Positions 22,557 through 34,020 are shown, counted from the first letter of the stretch. The stretch: DNA of 64,000 nt from Hofstenia miamia (GCA_900660155.1 CABFPE010000082.1:1471819-1535818), one strand, 5' to 3'. Notes: generated by a model from the sequence alone, not told the origin. A program made the numbers and translations.

Positions 22557-24930
22557 GTTATGACTGGGGCAACCATAAGTCAATAAGGTCAAAATTTTTC
22601 TCTGACTTCCAATCATTCTAAAAAGGCTTCCAGACATGTTTTTTATACACGTATGGGTGTTTGGATACTCTTGATAGGTCAAAATAAAGTCAAAATTTTT
22701 GTTTTAAGTCAATAAAGTCAAAAAAATTATTTAAGATCAATAAAGTCAAAATCATGTTGAATTTGGATATAGAGAAGAATATTTGAGGGCATTTTTGCGC
22801 ATTTTTCCGCATAAGTTGGCCTTTTTGGTTACATTTTGTGTGTTAATTAGCAAAACACCCGATTTAGTTTGCTTTTTGCAGGGTCAAGTAAGGTATTCTG
22901 ATTAGAGTTGTTTCAAGCTTTGAACGACCTTTGCAAAAGCTTATTCATAACGCCAAACAGAATACCTATTTGCCAGGCTTGCACGGTGGGGCGAGAATTC
23001 CCGCCCCGCAACGCCCCACATGCGGGGATTCGTGATGTAAATATTTTCAATTTGGCAGTGAAATGTGTTTAAATTTGAGAGTGGTGATAATTGCTTTGTG
23101 AAATTATTCCACAGTACCGCGTGTTTCACCTACTTAAAATTTCAATTTCGTCAAACAACAAAAGTGATTGAAACACCGCACACGTGTATGGCCACCCTTA
23201 TTTACAAACCACTTGACAACTAGAACACAGTTGGATATATTCTACTCCAACCAGATAACGTTTGCTAAGAAATTACTCACTCTATTCAAATTTGACATTC
23301 TACTCATTGTTTCTTTTATTGCATTGTTGTACAAAATGCCAAAATATGCTGAATCAGACGCTTCCAAAATCCGCAATATTGTTCGAAGCTATCCAAGTGA
23401 ATTTCAACTAACTGCAGACTCTAGGAAGCTTTATTGTAAGTTGTGTGAAGTTGTTGTACAGCACTCAAAAACATTCTTTGTTGACAGTCACAGGAATAGC
23501 GGACGCCACAAACGAAATCTCAAAAGAACAGACAGTTCAGTGGTTCAACAGCAGTCCACACTTAGATTTGCTACTGAGTCTTTTGGAGAAAGGGTAATCC
23601 GGGCTTTCCTTGCAGCCAATATTCCACTTCACAAGCTGAGGAATCCAGCTCTTCGGTCATTGTTTTCAGATATTGGTAAACCCCTTCCCAGTGAATCATG
23701 GTGTCGTGAAAAGCTGAGCGTGATATCCTCCCTGGAAAGTGAGAGAATCAAGGAGATCATTGGAGGAAAAGAAATGTTCATGGTCACCGATGAAACAGAA
23801 ATAAACAATAGAAAATATATTCATATTCTGGTCGCCACTGTTGACGCTCCTGAAACAACATACCTTTCTATGTGTAAGGAATTGTCCGGTGCCGTTACTG
23901 CCCAGTGTGTTGTGCAGCACATTGATGACATGGCAAAAGAGCTCGGTGTTCATAGAGATAATTTTGTCCTGCTCCTCAGTGATGCAGCAGCATACATGAG
24001 GTCAGCAGGTGGGACATTGAAGATACTTTTCCCGCGTCTAAGTCATGTAATGTGTGTAGCGCATCTGCTGCACAACGTCTCAATGAGAGTGCGCTCAGGA
24101 TATAAGAAAACAGATGAGCTAATTGCCGCAGTTAAAGCTGCGACTGTTAAAAACAAAACCAGACGCAACCAGTTTGCAGGAATCGGCTATCCGCCAACAC
24201 CAATTATTACGAGATGGGGATCGTGGATTTCTGCAGCTGGGTATTATGCCGAAAAGCTGCCCCAAATCACAGCAATCATTGATGCATGGGAGGACACTGG
24301 AATTCTTGTGCACAAATGCAAAGCAGCCATTTCCAAGGATGGCCTATCAAAGGAGCTCGTTGAAATACAAACATGGTATAGCTGCCTGGTCAAATTGCTC
24401 GAGAGAGTAGAAGGGTCGAAATACACCATGCTTGACGCATCAAGTGACATGACAGCTTTGAAGGAAAAGCTAAACGGAGATCCTCTACAAGTAAAGGCAT
24501 ATCTAGAGAAACGATTGGAGAAGAACGAGCTTACGGAGATTGTGAATCTCACTCGTTCCGACATCTCGCCTGCCCTTTATTCCAAGCTTCAGAAATGTCC
24601 ACCAACCTCAGTGACAGTTGAGCGAAGTTTCTCAATGCTCAACAAACTGTTGGCGTCTGATAGACATTTTCTTCCTGAGAACTTGCATAAATACATGATG
24701 TTATACTACAACTCCAGTTAGCCACACTGTATCTGATGTACATTTGTGGTTGTACAAAATGTAACTGTATCCCTTTTTTGAAATAAATTTTCAAAAAATC
24801 ACAACCAGTTTCTTATTGTTTATGCATAGCAAGGTTCTTTTTCTATAGGTCAAAATAAAGTCAAAATTTGAAATTTATAGGTCAAAATTTCAGAAAATAA
24901 AGTCAAAATTCCGGTTGCCCTAGTTATGAC
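22557..24930 (+). mobile_element. Complete hAT transposon with perfect 8-bp target duplication
   Basis: GTTATGAC occurs at 22557-22564 and 24923-24930, immediately outside the ends. TIRs are TGGGGCAACC (22565-22574) and the inverse of TAGGGCAACC (24913-24922), nine of ten matching. Subterminal regions on both sides carry many copies of GTCAAAAT or AAGTCAAAA in the same orientation. A GC-rich block at about 22981-23030 (CCGCCCCGC, CGCCCCACATGCGGGG) lies between the left end and the gene. The element is 2358 bp with one intact transposase gene. An exact target duplication and an undamaged gene suggest recent insertion. Confidence 0.95.
23336..24721 (+). CDS. hAT-family transposase, intact, 461 aa
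   Basis: ATG at 23336 (context ACAAAATGCC) to TAG at 24719-24721. The upstream in-frame extension starts with TTG and is probably leader. In order: an N-terminal Cys2-His2 finger of BED/CGGBP1-like type (Cys34, Cys37, His52, His58) for DNA binding; the RNase-H-like core with Asp152 (VTDETEIN), Asp216 (LLSDAAAY) followed by the family C-x2-H (Cys240, His243), and an insertion domain with ITRWGSW (residues 291-297); Glu429 in the C-terminal dimerisation segment TVERSFSMLNKLL (427-439). All expected catalytic residues are present. This is shorter than Ac/hobo-type transposases but usual for this subgroup. It may be active; a single-exon gene is assumed. Confidence 0.9.
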   Translation: MPKYAESDASKIRNIVRSYPSEFQLTADSRKLYCKLCEVVVQHSKTFFVDSHRNSGRHKRNLKRTDSSVVQQQSTLRFATESFGERVIRAFLAANIPLHKLRNPALRSLFSDIGKPLPSESWCREKLSVISSLESERIKEIIGGKEMFMVTDETEINNRKYIHILVATVDAPETTYLSMCKELSGAVTAQCVVQHIDDMAKELGVHRDNFVLLLSDAAAYMRSAGGTLKILFPRLSHVMCVAHLLHNVSMRVRSGYKKTDELIAAVKAATVKNKTRRNQFAGIGYPPTPIITRWGSWISAAGYYAEKLPQITAIIDAWEDTGILVHKCKAAISKDGLSKELVEIQTWYSCLVKLLERVEGSKYTMLDASSDMTALKEKLNGDPLQVKAYLEKRLEKNELTEIVNLTRSDISPALYSKLQKCPPTSVTVERSFSMLNKLLASDRHFLPENLHKYMMLYYNSS

Positions 24931-27071
24931 GTAAAAATTTTAAGGAATACCAAAGCAAAGCATCTCAACATTATTGAAGGTAATTTAATTAGGTCATTTC
25001 AACTAATTCTAATCACCAATCACCAAAGAATATTACATACATAAACTATTGTTACCAATAATTAAAATGTATGCTTAGCTTGAAGTAGTATAAAGTTTAT
25101 CACTAGGTCAATATGGGGTAAAATTTTTTTAGATTTTTGGTCAAATATTTTGAATATTTTAAGTTCTTAAGTAAAAATAATAATCGCCCTAGCTATCATC
25201 AAAATAAATGAGTTGAAAAAAATTTCAATTTATTAACCTACTTTGAATTTGAAAAGATTCTTATACTATTGCAAATATAAATTGTGCACAAATTTCTCTT
25301 TACACTTGTAATAAATTTTATGTTATCAATTTATTGTGTATTCACTGAAAAGTTCTATCAGACATAACGTCTTAGGATCTGTTTGAAGTTGATGACTTGA
25401 ATCTGGTCCAACCAGGTTATGTATCAACGGGAACTTATCGGTTTAGTCAGTCACGCCAAAATCAATCACCACATTTTGAATTGAATAAAATTGACTAACA
25501 ATTGTGTCATTGACTACTTGGGTAAGCATTTTAGGGTAGATTCCTAACTACACTAGCATATGTACTTTTTTTTAACAAATTGAGGTTTTGTTACAATAGG
25601 TTTGTGACTAATTTTTTTAAATAAATATTCATTTGTTGGCTTAAAATGCCAATACCTCAGAGTTAAAGCATAAATATATCGAAGTAACAAGTTATTGCAG
25701 AAACTCCGTTTTTATATGAAATCTTATATTTTCAATATCCCATTTTATGAAATGAAAAAAAGTTGGACTAATCCACTCAGTAGAATAATAAGAAACACTA
25801 GTGATATCAAAACGAGGTTTTAAGACCTTTTTACTTTTTTTGTTTGAAATCTGTTAAATCATAAATGAAATAAATTTTCAGTAAATTTAATGAGTAACGT
25901 AGTTTCACATTGTGTAATTTATTAATGCAAATTTTTAGAAAAAACTAGCTGGAAATCTTCTATTATGCATACAATATTCGAACCCCCTGAGATGAATTTA
26001 GGAATATACCGATATTGAAATGGTTTCCCTTGAAATTTAAAGAAAATTGAAAAATACTTGTTGGTTTTTAGTAAAATTTACTAAATGTTTGCTATAGAAG
26101 TTATGTAAGCCCCATTCATTATACTTTGTCTCCATAAATTTGTGGCAGTTTGTGATGTTGATAAAACGTAGGTTGCAAACTACCATGGTGTGAATTTTGA
26201 AATTTTGATAAAAAATTGTATAAACATTTTGTTAAAATTATATATAAATATAAATTTTGAACATGTCAGCGAATAGATCCATTCGCTTGAAAATATCCCC
26301 TGATCTTCTTTAATTGCTTAATACTGTGGAATGAATTTAGTTGTGCTTTCTTTTAGAATAGAATATTATAATTTTGTTTTTCTAGGAATGAATAAAATCA
26401 TGGAAGGAGTTGCTTCACAAAATATAATCTATTTCCTAGCAATGTATTTAAAGATCATTGGCAAAAATTATTAAAATTAAAAATGTAGGATTACATAATG
26501 CACAAATTAGTCTATATTTAAATTTAAATCAATCTAAGCATTACAAAGAAGCGTTGGAGTGAAGATTCATTATCGAAGAAGGTTTAACGTCTCGATGAGT
26601 GTACCTTCTTTCGTAGGATTATCCCCCATTCTTCTTGTCTTTCTGAACTATGGCAGCGAGGATTCTATCTAAATTTCTAAGCGTTAAGCCTACTTGCGAG
26701 GTGTAGGGAGTTTAACTAAATGTTAAGTTCTCTCAACCAATCATATTCAGCTTAATCTCTGACGTTGAGGTGACTATTAAATAAATTACATTGTTACATA
26801 ATTGTTGATAAATGCAATTGAAACGGAAATAACTAAGACATTTCGCAAACAAATTCAAATAATAATTTTCAATAGCTCAACATAGACTTTGTACTTAAGA
26901 ATAAAGTTTCATTTGATTGTTTGTTAATGTCTTTATAGCAAACAATCTTTTTGTTATTATGTAATACCCTGGGAAAGGATCATTAACGGTTCATATCTTT
27001 TTTCTGATATAGTTTTGCCTCAAAATTGAAAATTAAAATATTTATATAGCTAAATATCTAATTTTTTCAAT
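24931..27071. other. Unassigned A/T-rich region; starts with an inverted copy of the satellite edge
   Basis: 24945-25075 is an imperfect inverted copy of 22400-22520 (see findings). The rest has no recognised protein. The segment near 26545-26780 is less A/T-rich but matches nothing I know. Confidence 0.4.
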
Positions 27072-27073
27072 TA

Positions 27074-28385
27074 CAGTCGCGCTCAAAGTTTGCATGACTT
27101 AAAAAATATCACATAAATCGCCAGAATTTAGTGTTTATGTTAATTATATTTCAAACAATAACATCAAACGAAAACTCACAAAATCACATCAATGTTTCGT
27201 TTGCCATCCACGGCTCTTAATAACAGCCTCTATTCTTCTTGGCATCGAATCCGCCAAAATCTGACACTTTTCGACCATTTCGGGAACATTTTTCCATAAT
27301 TTCAAAATGTGGATATGCTTTCTTGTTTGGAATAAGCTTTTTCCAGCTTCTTTATAATGGCCCAGAGGTTCTCCACTGGGTTAAGGTCCGGCGATGCAGG
27401 TGGCCATTCTAGTAGGCGACTCTTTTTTCAGCGAAGTGCTCCAGAGCTCGTCTGCTCACATGACATGGCGTGTTGCCTTGCTGGAAATACCCACTTCCAT
27501 CCGGAAGCCATTCTTACATTTGCTGAACTACACGCCTATCGATAATATGTTCGATGTCTTGTTGCGAGTTCATCGTTCCCTCGACCACATGGCATCGGCC
27601 TGTTCCTTGGTATCCATATCATCACTCTCACCGGATGCTTTTGGGTCAGGTTGTAGTGAGCTGGGGTGAGCTCATGACCATCCACGACCCTAACATAGCG
27701 AGGACAGTTGTCGCAGACTTCAATGACAGTTTCGTCACTAAAAATCACGTGTCTCCGTTGATCCAGCAACCAATTCTCATATTGGCGAGTCCACGAAAGG
27801 CGTTTTGCGGCTTGAAACTCCGACAAAGATGGTCTCCTGTACGGCTTTACAGCCTTGCAACCACCTCGTGACAATGTTCGCTTGACCGTGCTTATGGAGC
27901 ATGAATCACCTGATGGCCCAAGAGCCATTTGTAGTTCCTTTGCAATTGAGCGAGGACTTTTAACCGCCAATTGTCGCAGAATGACGTACGCCGCGGTCTC
28001 TAAGAGCTTTGGGGCGTCCACGATTAGCATAATTCGTACCGCTTTGACCAGTTTCTTTGAATCTTTGTATTGTCCTGGCTACGGTAGATTGGTTGATGCC
28101 CAAATCATTGGCATCACGAGTACTCTAAGTAGTATTCTCGTACAACGGAAATTATCTGCTTTTGCATAACATCTTGGGATTCCATGACGAAATTGATTTT
28201 AAGACAAATTGTAACACTATGTATTGAATTTTTCAACTAACGTTTTTAAACTCAACTGCAGTAATGCCTATTCTTCGAAACAGTTCAAATAATATCATTT
28301 GGTCTGTCTGATCTGTCATTTTAGAATGTATATAGGCGAGAAAACCATAAGCAACTAGGTGATGCAAACTTTTTGAGTGCGACTG
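27074..28385 (-). mobile_element. Tc1-like transposon with TA duplication and TIRs
   Basis: TA at 27072-27073 and 28386-28387. Ends read CAGTCGCGCTCAAAGTTTGC and, inverted, CAGTCGCACTCAAAAAGTTTGC. The 1.3 kb element holds one broken Tc1-type transposase on the minus strand. The TIR is a different family from that at 18798-20082. Confidence 0.93.
27190..28185 (-). pseudogene. Tc1-like transposase, frameshifted
   Basis: ATG at 28185 (MESQDVMQKQ). Helix-turn-helix reading switches frame: DANDLGINQSTVARTIQRF, then GRPKALRDRG, then the long open piece at 27536-28030 with first Asp in VIFSDETVIEV. The second catalytic motif reads QQGNTPCHVSRR, with Gly where Asp is expected (GAC to GGC), near 27455-27475. 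The third motif SPDLNPVENLW is present near 27370-27400, and a C-terminal SMPRRIEAVIK tail near 27220-27250. At least three frame changes. This second Tc1 copy is also catalytically dead. Confidence 0.85.
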
Positions 28386-28387
28386 TA

Positions 28388-31336
28388 TTTTTAATATGCA
28401 TTCCCAATTTAGGACCTATCCGGAAACACTTCAAAGATTTTTTAATTAGCCAAGCATCTAGTTCTTGTGAATGTTATATGTTATGTTCACAAAATTTAGG
28501 AAAAATTTAAATAATTTTTACGGATTAATTAAATAGAATGCGTGTTGCATAAATTCAAATGAATTAATCACTGTACTTATTAGAAGATCAAATTAAAATC
28601 TTCCAGTTTTGGCTTACAAGGAAAAAAATATATTTCAAGAAAATCAAAATCATGACTTCGTCAATTCCAAATGTAAAATTTTCTTTCAAAAATATGAATA
28701 ATCGGAACAAAATGAGATGTATATTTTGTAGCCATCAGATCATATGACTTTACTCGTTGACTATTATTAGTAAATATCCTGATCACGTATCAATTACTTA
28801 GTTAATAATGGTTCAGATGCAAAAGAAGAACTTGAAAATTCATGGACTTGTGAAGTGAATATTTTCTGAAAATTCATCGATTTTAGTAAACATTCCAGCC
28901 TTAGCCCTACTTTGTACACTTCATATTTATGGAGGTAAGGATTCAATGATCCATAATCTATCCAGAAATTCTTCAAAAATATTTAAACCGCTATGACATC
29001 TCAACTCATGCAGGGCGGTATATCGACACAAACAACATATAATTTGATATGCATGTAGGACGCGTTTTTCAGCCCCAATCACAGCATATCTTCAGATGAA
29101 ATTGACTAAATTATGCCTGAAACAAGTATTGGCCAAGTCACATTATATTAGAGGCATCAAAACATCAAAGAGGTGGATAGCTAAAATAGATTGGATCAGC
29201 ACTCTAAGTTAGCACGTTGAAAATTCGATATTTTGCTGGATTACAAATTAAATTTATATATAATAGGTTTGCAAGTATTCATGCTTGTCCAGTGGAATAG
29301 GCATCCTCGAGGTCTTATTGAGATCTCCTTCTGCTACTCGTGGGATGGGGTAGGGTGTGGGGGAGATGAATTCCATCCCTATGGATGGTCGATGGAGATT
29401 TCTGGAGCTAGTGCCGTAACTCCAACACTATGTTATAAGAATGTTATTATTGCCTTCCAAATTCAACGGGGACTTTAACATCTACTTCAACTATGAGAAC
29501 GCTATTGTTAAAGCTCCTCAATCTCAGAAATTCATATTCTAAATCAAGGTATACTAATTTTTTTCAAAGATTGTTTTCAAAATTCTGATTTCCTAAAGGA
29601 ACAATCAGATCGGTTTTCACCAGAATGGTAAGAAGTGTGGCTAAAATGATTTTGATCGAATTGCTAACGTTTAGAGGGCTTTGTATATTACATTAGAAAT
29701 ATACCACTTATCTTCATTACTTACATGTGCATGTAGGTATCTTAAGCAATTCAAGTTAGTTCAGAAAGAAAAACACCAAAACACAGAACTTAGAAAAAAA
29801 GCAATTCATTTGATGACCATGGAATAATTACCACTTAAATTTGGCTTAGTTAGTCCCATTTTGTTCAAGAACACAATCTGTTATTATTGATGGACGTGCT
29901 TCTGCAGAACATGCACTTAGTCATAGTATCCCTCAGCCAGGGGCCCATCTTACCGGGGGTGATGGGGTGTTGTACTCGCCGAATATTTTTTTCTCAGAGG
30001 ACAGCAAAATGCTATTTTAGTAGATATTGCAATATATTAGGTTTATTTCCATTTATTTTCTAAATTTACAATGCAGTAATTAAAAAGTTGATCTCTTTCT
30101 ACATTTTTTTGCAATTATAAGAATGGAATAAGTGATTTGTGTTTTCATTGTAAATACATTTATAACTCTTGAATATCAGCCATTAAAATGGCTAAATACA
30201 TTATATATCTTTTTTTGAAATACTGATATATTCTATTTTTCTAGATGAACAAACAAGCTTCAATTTATCGTAATTCGTTTTTGAAGGAACTCCTTATATA
30301 ACGTGTAAAGAATTACATATATATCACTTTTATATTTGTACATCTAGTCTTGTGAAAAAATTAACGTCTGATAACTTATTTTTATCCAATACCATAGAAA
30401 AATCAACAATATAATCCAAGTTGCTAAATCGCAATTCTTGCCTAGTCAATCTCGCTTTACTATCCTATGTTTCAGGTGCATACACACGATTTTCTAACGA
30501 GGTAGATCTCTATCGCGATCAGGTGAGAGACCAAAAGTATGCGAAATTTTTCAAAATATCAAAAAGATAGACATCTAAAATGCATTTAATGACTTTAATT
30601 TTTTAATTATTTTAATTTTTTTGAAATTTTTGAATTTAATCAATCAAAATGAAGCTTAAAAGCATGTCGGGGAAAATTCCACCATTCCCCGCTTTGCTTC
30701 AGTACTGCTATGTATTATTAAGTGTCAATCTTTTTTATTTAATATAATTATTTTGTTTTCGCAATCTGATAGGTTATCAAATACCAGTTTCATATATTAC
30801 TGAAAGCTGGTCAAAAATAGATTCAGCTTAGTGGAAGTCAAAATAGAAAACACGTATTTCCTTATCCGATTGAAGTCTATGAGTTTATGTTACGCATCTA
30901 TTGGCTATTGCTGCCAAAGTACGATTTCTTAGCAATCTCAGAATTATCAAAAACCTCTTGAGAACAATCATGGCTCATGACGGACTGTTATGTTGTGAAA
31001 AATATTTGGAAGAACAGTTTCATATGGATAAAGCAATAACACGATTCATACAATTAAAGAATTCTTTATGCACGTGTATTTGTATTTGCACTTTTAAATT
31101 CATGTTGATTTATTAATATTTTTATTGGCAAGGCAAACGCAATCAGAAAGTCAACTACGTTTTTGTACAAGTTCATAGACTCTTAGCCGAAACATTTGTA
31201 CCATTGATTTATTGTAGGGATGCACGAAAGAGCTTTTAATTTTAAAATAAATTCTAATGCGATTGTGTGAGAATCGTATTTTGAATTTAAGCTGAAATCG
31301 CTTTGTAACCAATATTCAATGCAATCTTTAGATTAG
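28388..31336. other. Long A/T-rich stretch with no recognised element
   Basis: I see no transposon protein, RNA gene or tandem repeat here. Short frames (for example 29233-29478 and 30901-31116) have no recognisable motif. A GC-rich spot at about 29938-29965 begins CAGGGGCCC, like a hAT end, but no partner was found. Confidence 0.4.
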
Positions 31337-31761
31337 CTTGTTAGTAGGGCTGTATCATGACATGATATTCAGCATGATAAAGCATGACATGTAAATCATG
31401 AAAAAACATGTCATGACATGATAAAACATGATAAATTTATTTTACATGATAAAACATGAAAAGCATGGTAATTTTCTGTAGTAATTTTTTGAGAAATATA
31501 ATTAGTTTTGTATATTGATTGCAAAGCAATCGAATCTCTAGAGTAAATTATTTACGCCTTGCTGGAAAAGTTTTAATAGTTTGTTCAATGTGATGTAAAT
31601 ACTGTAACAGCTAAACAATTTTCCCGCAATCTGAAATTATTTGAATAAATTACTCCTTCATAATTCAACAAGAATAAATTTGTTTTATCATTCTTTCCAA
31701 TTGTCGGTTAATACGTAGTGTAGTTTGCACATGTCTGGCAAAGACGCACTGTAGTTTGCAC

Positions 31762-31950
31762 ATGTCTGGCAATGGAACACGACCCATGGCGGGCGCATTT
31801 GAAGATAAGTTCTACTACAAAGAAAAAGATTCTGTATTTTGCACTAAATGTTATACGCGTTATAAACATAATCATAATTCTGGCAATACTGCTTTAAAAT
31901 ATCATTACAAAACTATGCATTCTGAAACGTCAACTGGATTGTTATATTGA
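31762..31950 (+). pseudogene. hAT transposase fragment: BED-type zinc finger
   Basis: The open frame from ATG at 31762 encodes AFEDKFYYKEKDSVFCTKC, then Tyr/Lys/His-rich spacer, then LKYHYKTMH: the C-x2-C ... H-x4-H layout of a BED finger near the N-terminus of hAT transposases. Just upstream, a 31-bp unit around TAGTTTGCACATGTCTGGCAA is repeated in tandem (31721 and 31752), giving two possible start codons; the first soon meets a stop. The frame stops at 31950. Confidence 0.8.
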
Positions 31951-32040
31951 TCAGCATTAATGCTTTGCAGAGTAATATTGTTACTATAAAATCAAACTTT
32001 TTATATCCGTGCTCAAATCATGTCAATTAGCATCAAAGGT

Positions 32041-32240
32041 GTTGTGTTTCAAACGTTGGTGATGCTGCGACATCGATTGCTATCTCAAGAAGATGATCCT
32101 CCATATATGCATGACTTCAGGCAGCATGTACTAAATGATTTCAAGCGACGAATATACTTGTCTCTTTCCAGCACGTTACGCCTGGTCTAATTGGCAACTC
32201 CCATGGATATTTGCTTTAAGAAATTAAATGCTTTACCAAA
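32041..32240 (+). pseudogene. hAT transposase core fragment (copy 1 of a duplicated 200-bp piece)
   Basis: One frame reads SQEDDPPYMHDFRQHVLND followed by KRRIYLSLSS, resembling the hAT core just before the insertion domain. The same family signature (EDDPTYIIDLKEQIVSDY) appears in the hAT remnant at 41396-42000. A near-identical copy lies outside this element at 33214-33419. Confidence 0.75.
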
Positions 32241-32450
32241 GCTGAACGGGAATCTTTGTGGCAGTAAATTGCCTTTGAAGTTTCTCCGGATAACTTTAGA
32301 AGTGAAGATATTACTCCTACAAATTCTGTTGCCAAACAAAGTCGGTATGAGTGGGAACAATGAGACTTTGATTAACAAGACGAATGTGTGTTAGAAGCAG
32401 CTTCAGAACGTATTGCTAAAGAAATTCGACGATACTAATCCATTAAACAG

Positions 32451-32669
32451 GATATAGATGGGGATCCACTGAAATGGTGGGAAGAAAACTGCTCTTTATA
32501 TCCGTACATTGCTTCTCTAGCACAAAAAACTCTTAGTATCTCGGCAATGAGCGTTCCGTGTGAGAGATTACTTTCTTCCAGTGGTTTTGTTGTTAGCAAA
32601 ACAAGGGCTTCACTCGATGATGAGAACATAAATATACTTTGCTGTTTACGAAATTGGAAAACATTGTAA
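32451..32669 (+). pseudogene. hAT transposase fragment: C-terminal dimerisation domain
   Basis: The frame encodes GDPLKWWEENCSLYPYIASL, then SVPCERLLSSSGFVVSK, then NINILCCLRNW and a TAA stop. This is the classic hAT C-terminal (hATC) pattern, including the Glu of the catalytic triad in PCERL. It is well preserved, while the preceding 200 bp is frameshifted. Confidence 0.88.
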
Positions 32670-33213
32670 TGTTTTAATGATTTCTTATAATTCTGTTAAG
32701 TAATTAGCGAAGAATAACCCGGGTTATCCAATATCATATTGATATATCTGCTTAATAAAAATTACATGATAAAACATGATAAAACATGACATGATAATTT
32801 TTAACAGCATGACATGCCATGACATGATAATTCTCAGTCAAAGTGACAACCCTACTTGTTAGATAGATATTCGTTGTCATTTTATCACCATTGTAGTTAA
32901 CTTTTAGGGGCGTTTATAATAAAGACAGGAAAATAGCAACAAATCCAAAAGTTTGTAATATCAGAAACTGACAAGAATGCAATTAATCGTAGTGCTAGAC
33001 TGATAGTATTTTTTGATTTTTTTCAATTTTTGATTGCTTTTATTACGCTTGTAGCTTATTTTACAAATTATTGGGTCCTGTTATTTTTATATTTATTATG
33101 TAAATAGGCGCTATATCAAAATACATTATTAGAACTCCCTGCGCTTAGATAACAAAGGTAATAAGAGTAAGCCCACTTCCGAAAAACTATGGGCACAAGA
33201 ATTTGAATTTAGC

Positions 33214-33419
33214 GTTGTGTTTCAAACGTTGGTGATGCTGCGACATCGATTGCGATCTCAAGAAGATGATCCTCCATATATGCATGACTTCAGCTTCAGG
33301 CAGCATGTACTAAATGATTTCAAGCGACGAATATACTTGTCTCTTTCCAGCACGTTACGCCTGGTCTAATTGGCAACTCCCATGGATATTTGCTTTAAGA
33401 AATTAAATGCTTTACCAAA
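33214..33419 (+). repeat. Second copy of the 200-bp hAT core fragment
   Basis: Near-identical to 32041-32240, beginning GTTGTGTTTCAAACG and ending CTTTACCAAA, with a 6-bp CTTCAG insertion and one or more substitutions. It lies about 350 bp beyond the target duplication of the hAT, with unrelated sequence on both sides. It could come from template switching during repair, or from another element of the family. Confidence 0.9.
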
Positions 33420-33593
33420 TAAATTGTATGCATCATTGTTTTTCAAGTGTTTTATAGACCCCCATGATCAAGTATACATGTTTATATCTTATATGGCATC
33501 TTAGCAAAATTGGGTAATTATTATATGAGATATGAATATTGTACTGAACATATAGTAGGCTTAGAAATGTGCATTGAGACGATCCTAGTTGCA

Positions 33594-34020
33594 ATTTGCA
33601 GGGCAGCAACTTTCAAATACATCCTCATATATATTTTCTCGCTAGACCTTTGATTTGTAATTGGCCTTCTTTTTTCCTTTATGTGACTGAAGTTGAGAAA
33701 ATTGCTGAAAGTTTTAATGTAAAAACATGGCTTATGCTGATGATACTCAACTTCTTACAGTCCTTAAATCTGCATACCCTGTGGAGATTGCCAATCTTCA
33801 AGAATGGCTCTTTGTGTTTGGTCCTCATCACATATGCTAGCTGTACACCAAACAAGTCATAATTGTTGGTTGTTGCCTCAGTACATTATAGTTAACCTTA
33901 AGTACCGATTCTTATCCAAAAGTCCACCCTGGAGCCCTCAATTCGAATTAACAACTTTGGATTTATGTTTGACAATATTTTATCACATAAAAATTGTGTT
34001 TCTCAGATGTACAGGTTAAT
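33594..34020 (+). pseudogene. LINE reverse transcriptase fragment
   Basis: A frame around 33727-33800 reads AYADDTQLLTVLKSAYPV and LQEW, the palm motif of CR1/Jockey-type RTs with the YADD catalytic pair intact. Downstream frames give INNFGFMFD, corresponding to the usual YLGVxxD region. Frameshifts and stops separate the pieces. It ends near a (TA)n microsatellite (34043-34093). Confidence 0.75.

Larger units (their letters stand above)
31337..32862 (+). mobile_element. hAT element with internal decay and CATGACATG-rich ends
   Basis: CTTGTTAG is duplicated exactly at 31337-31344 and 32855-32862. Ends are TAGGGCTGT (31345) and the inverse of TAGGGTTGT (ending 32854). About 130 bp at the left and 100 bp at the right are filled with CATGACATG, ACATGATAAAACATG and related words in both orientations, likely transposase-binding arrays. 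Inside are a BED finger and a C-terminal dimerisation domain of one transposase, with the core mostly lost or frameshifted. It was mobilised by a related full-length element elsewhere, or has decayed after insertion. Confidence 0.92.

Noticed and set aside
29938-29965. hAT terminus (CAGGGGCCC)
   Set aside because: No partner terminus or target duplication found.
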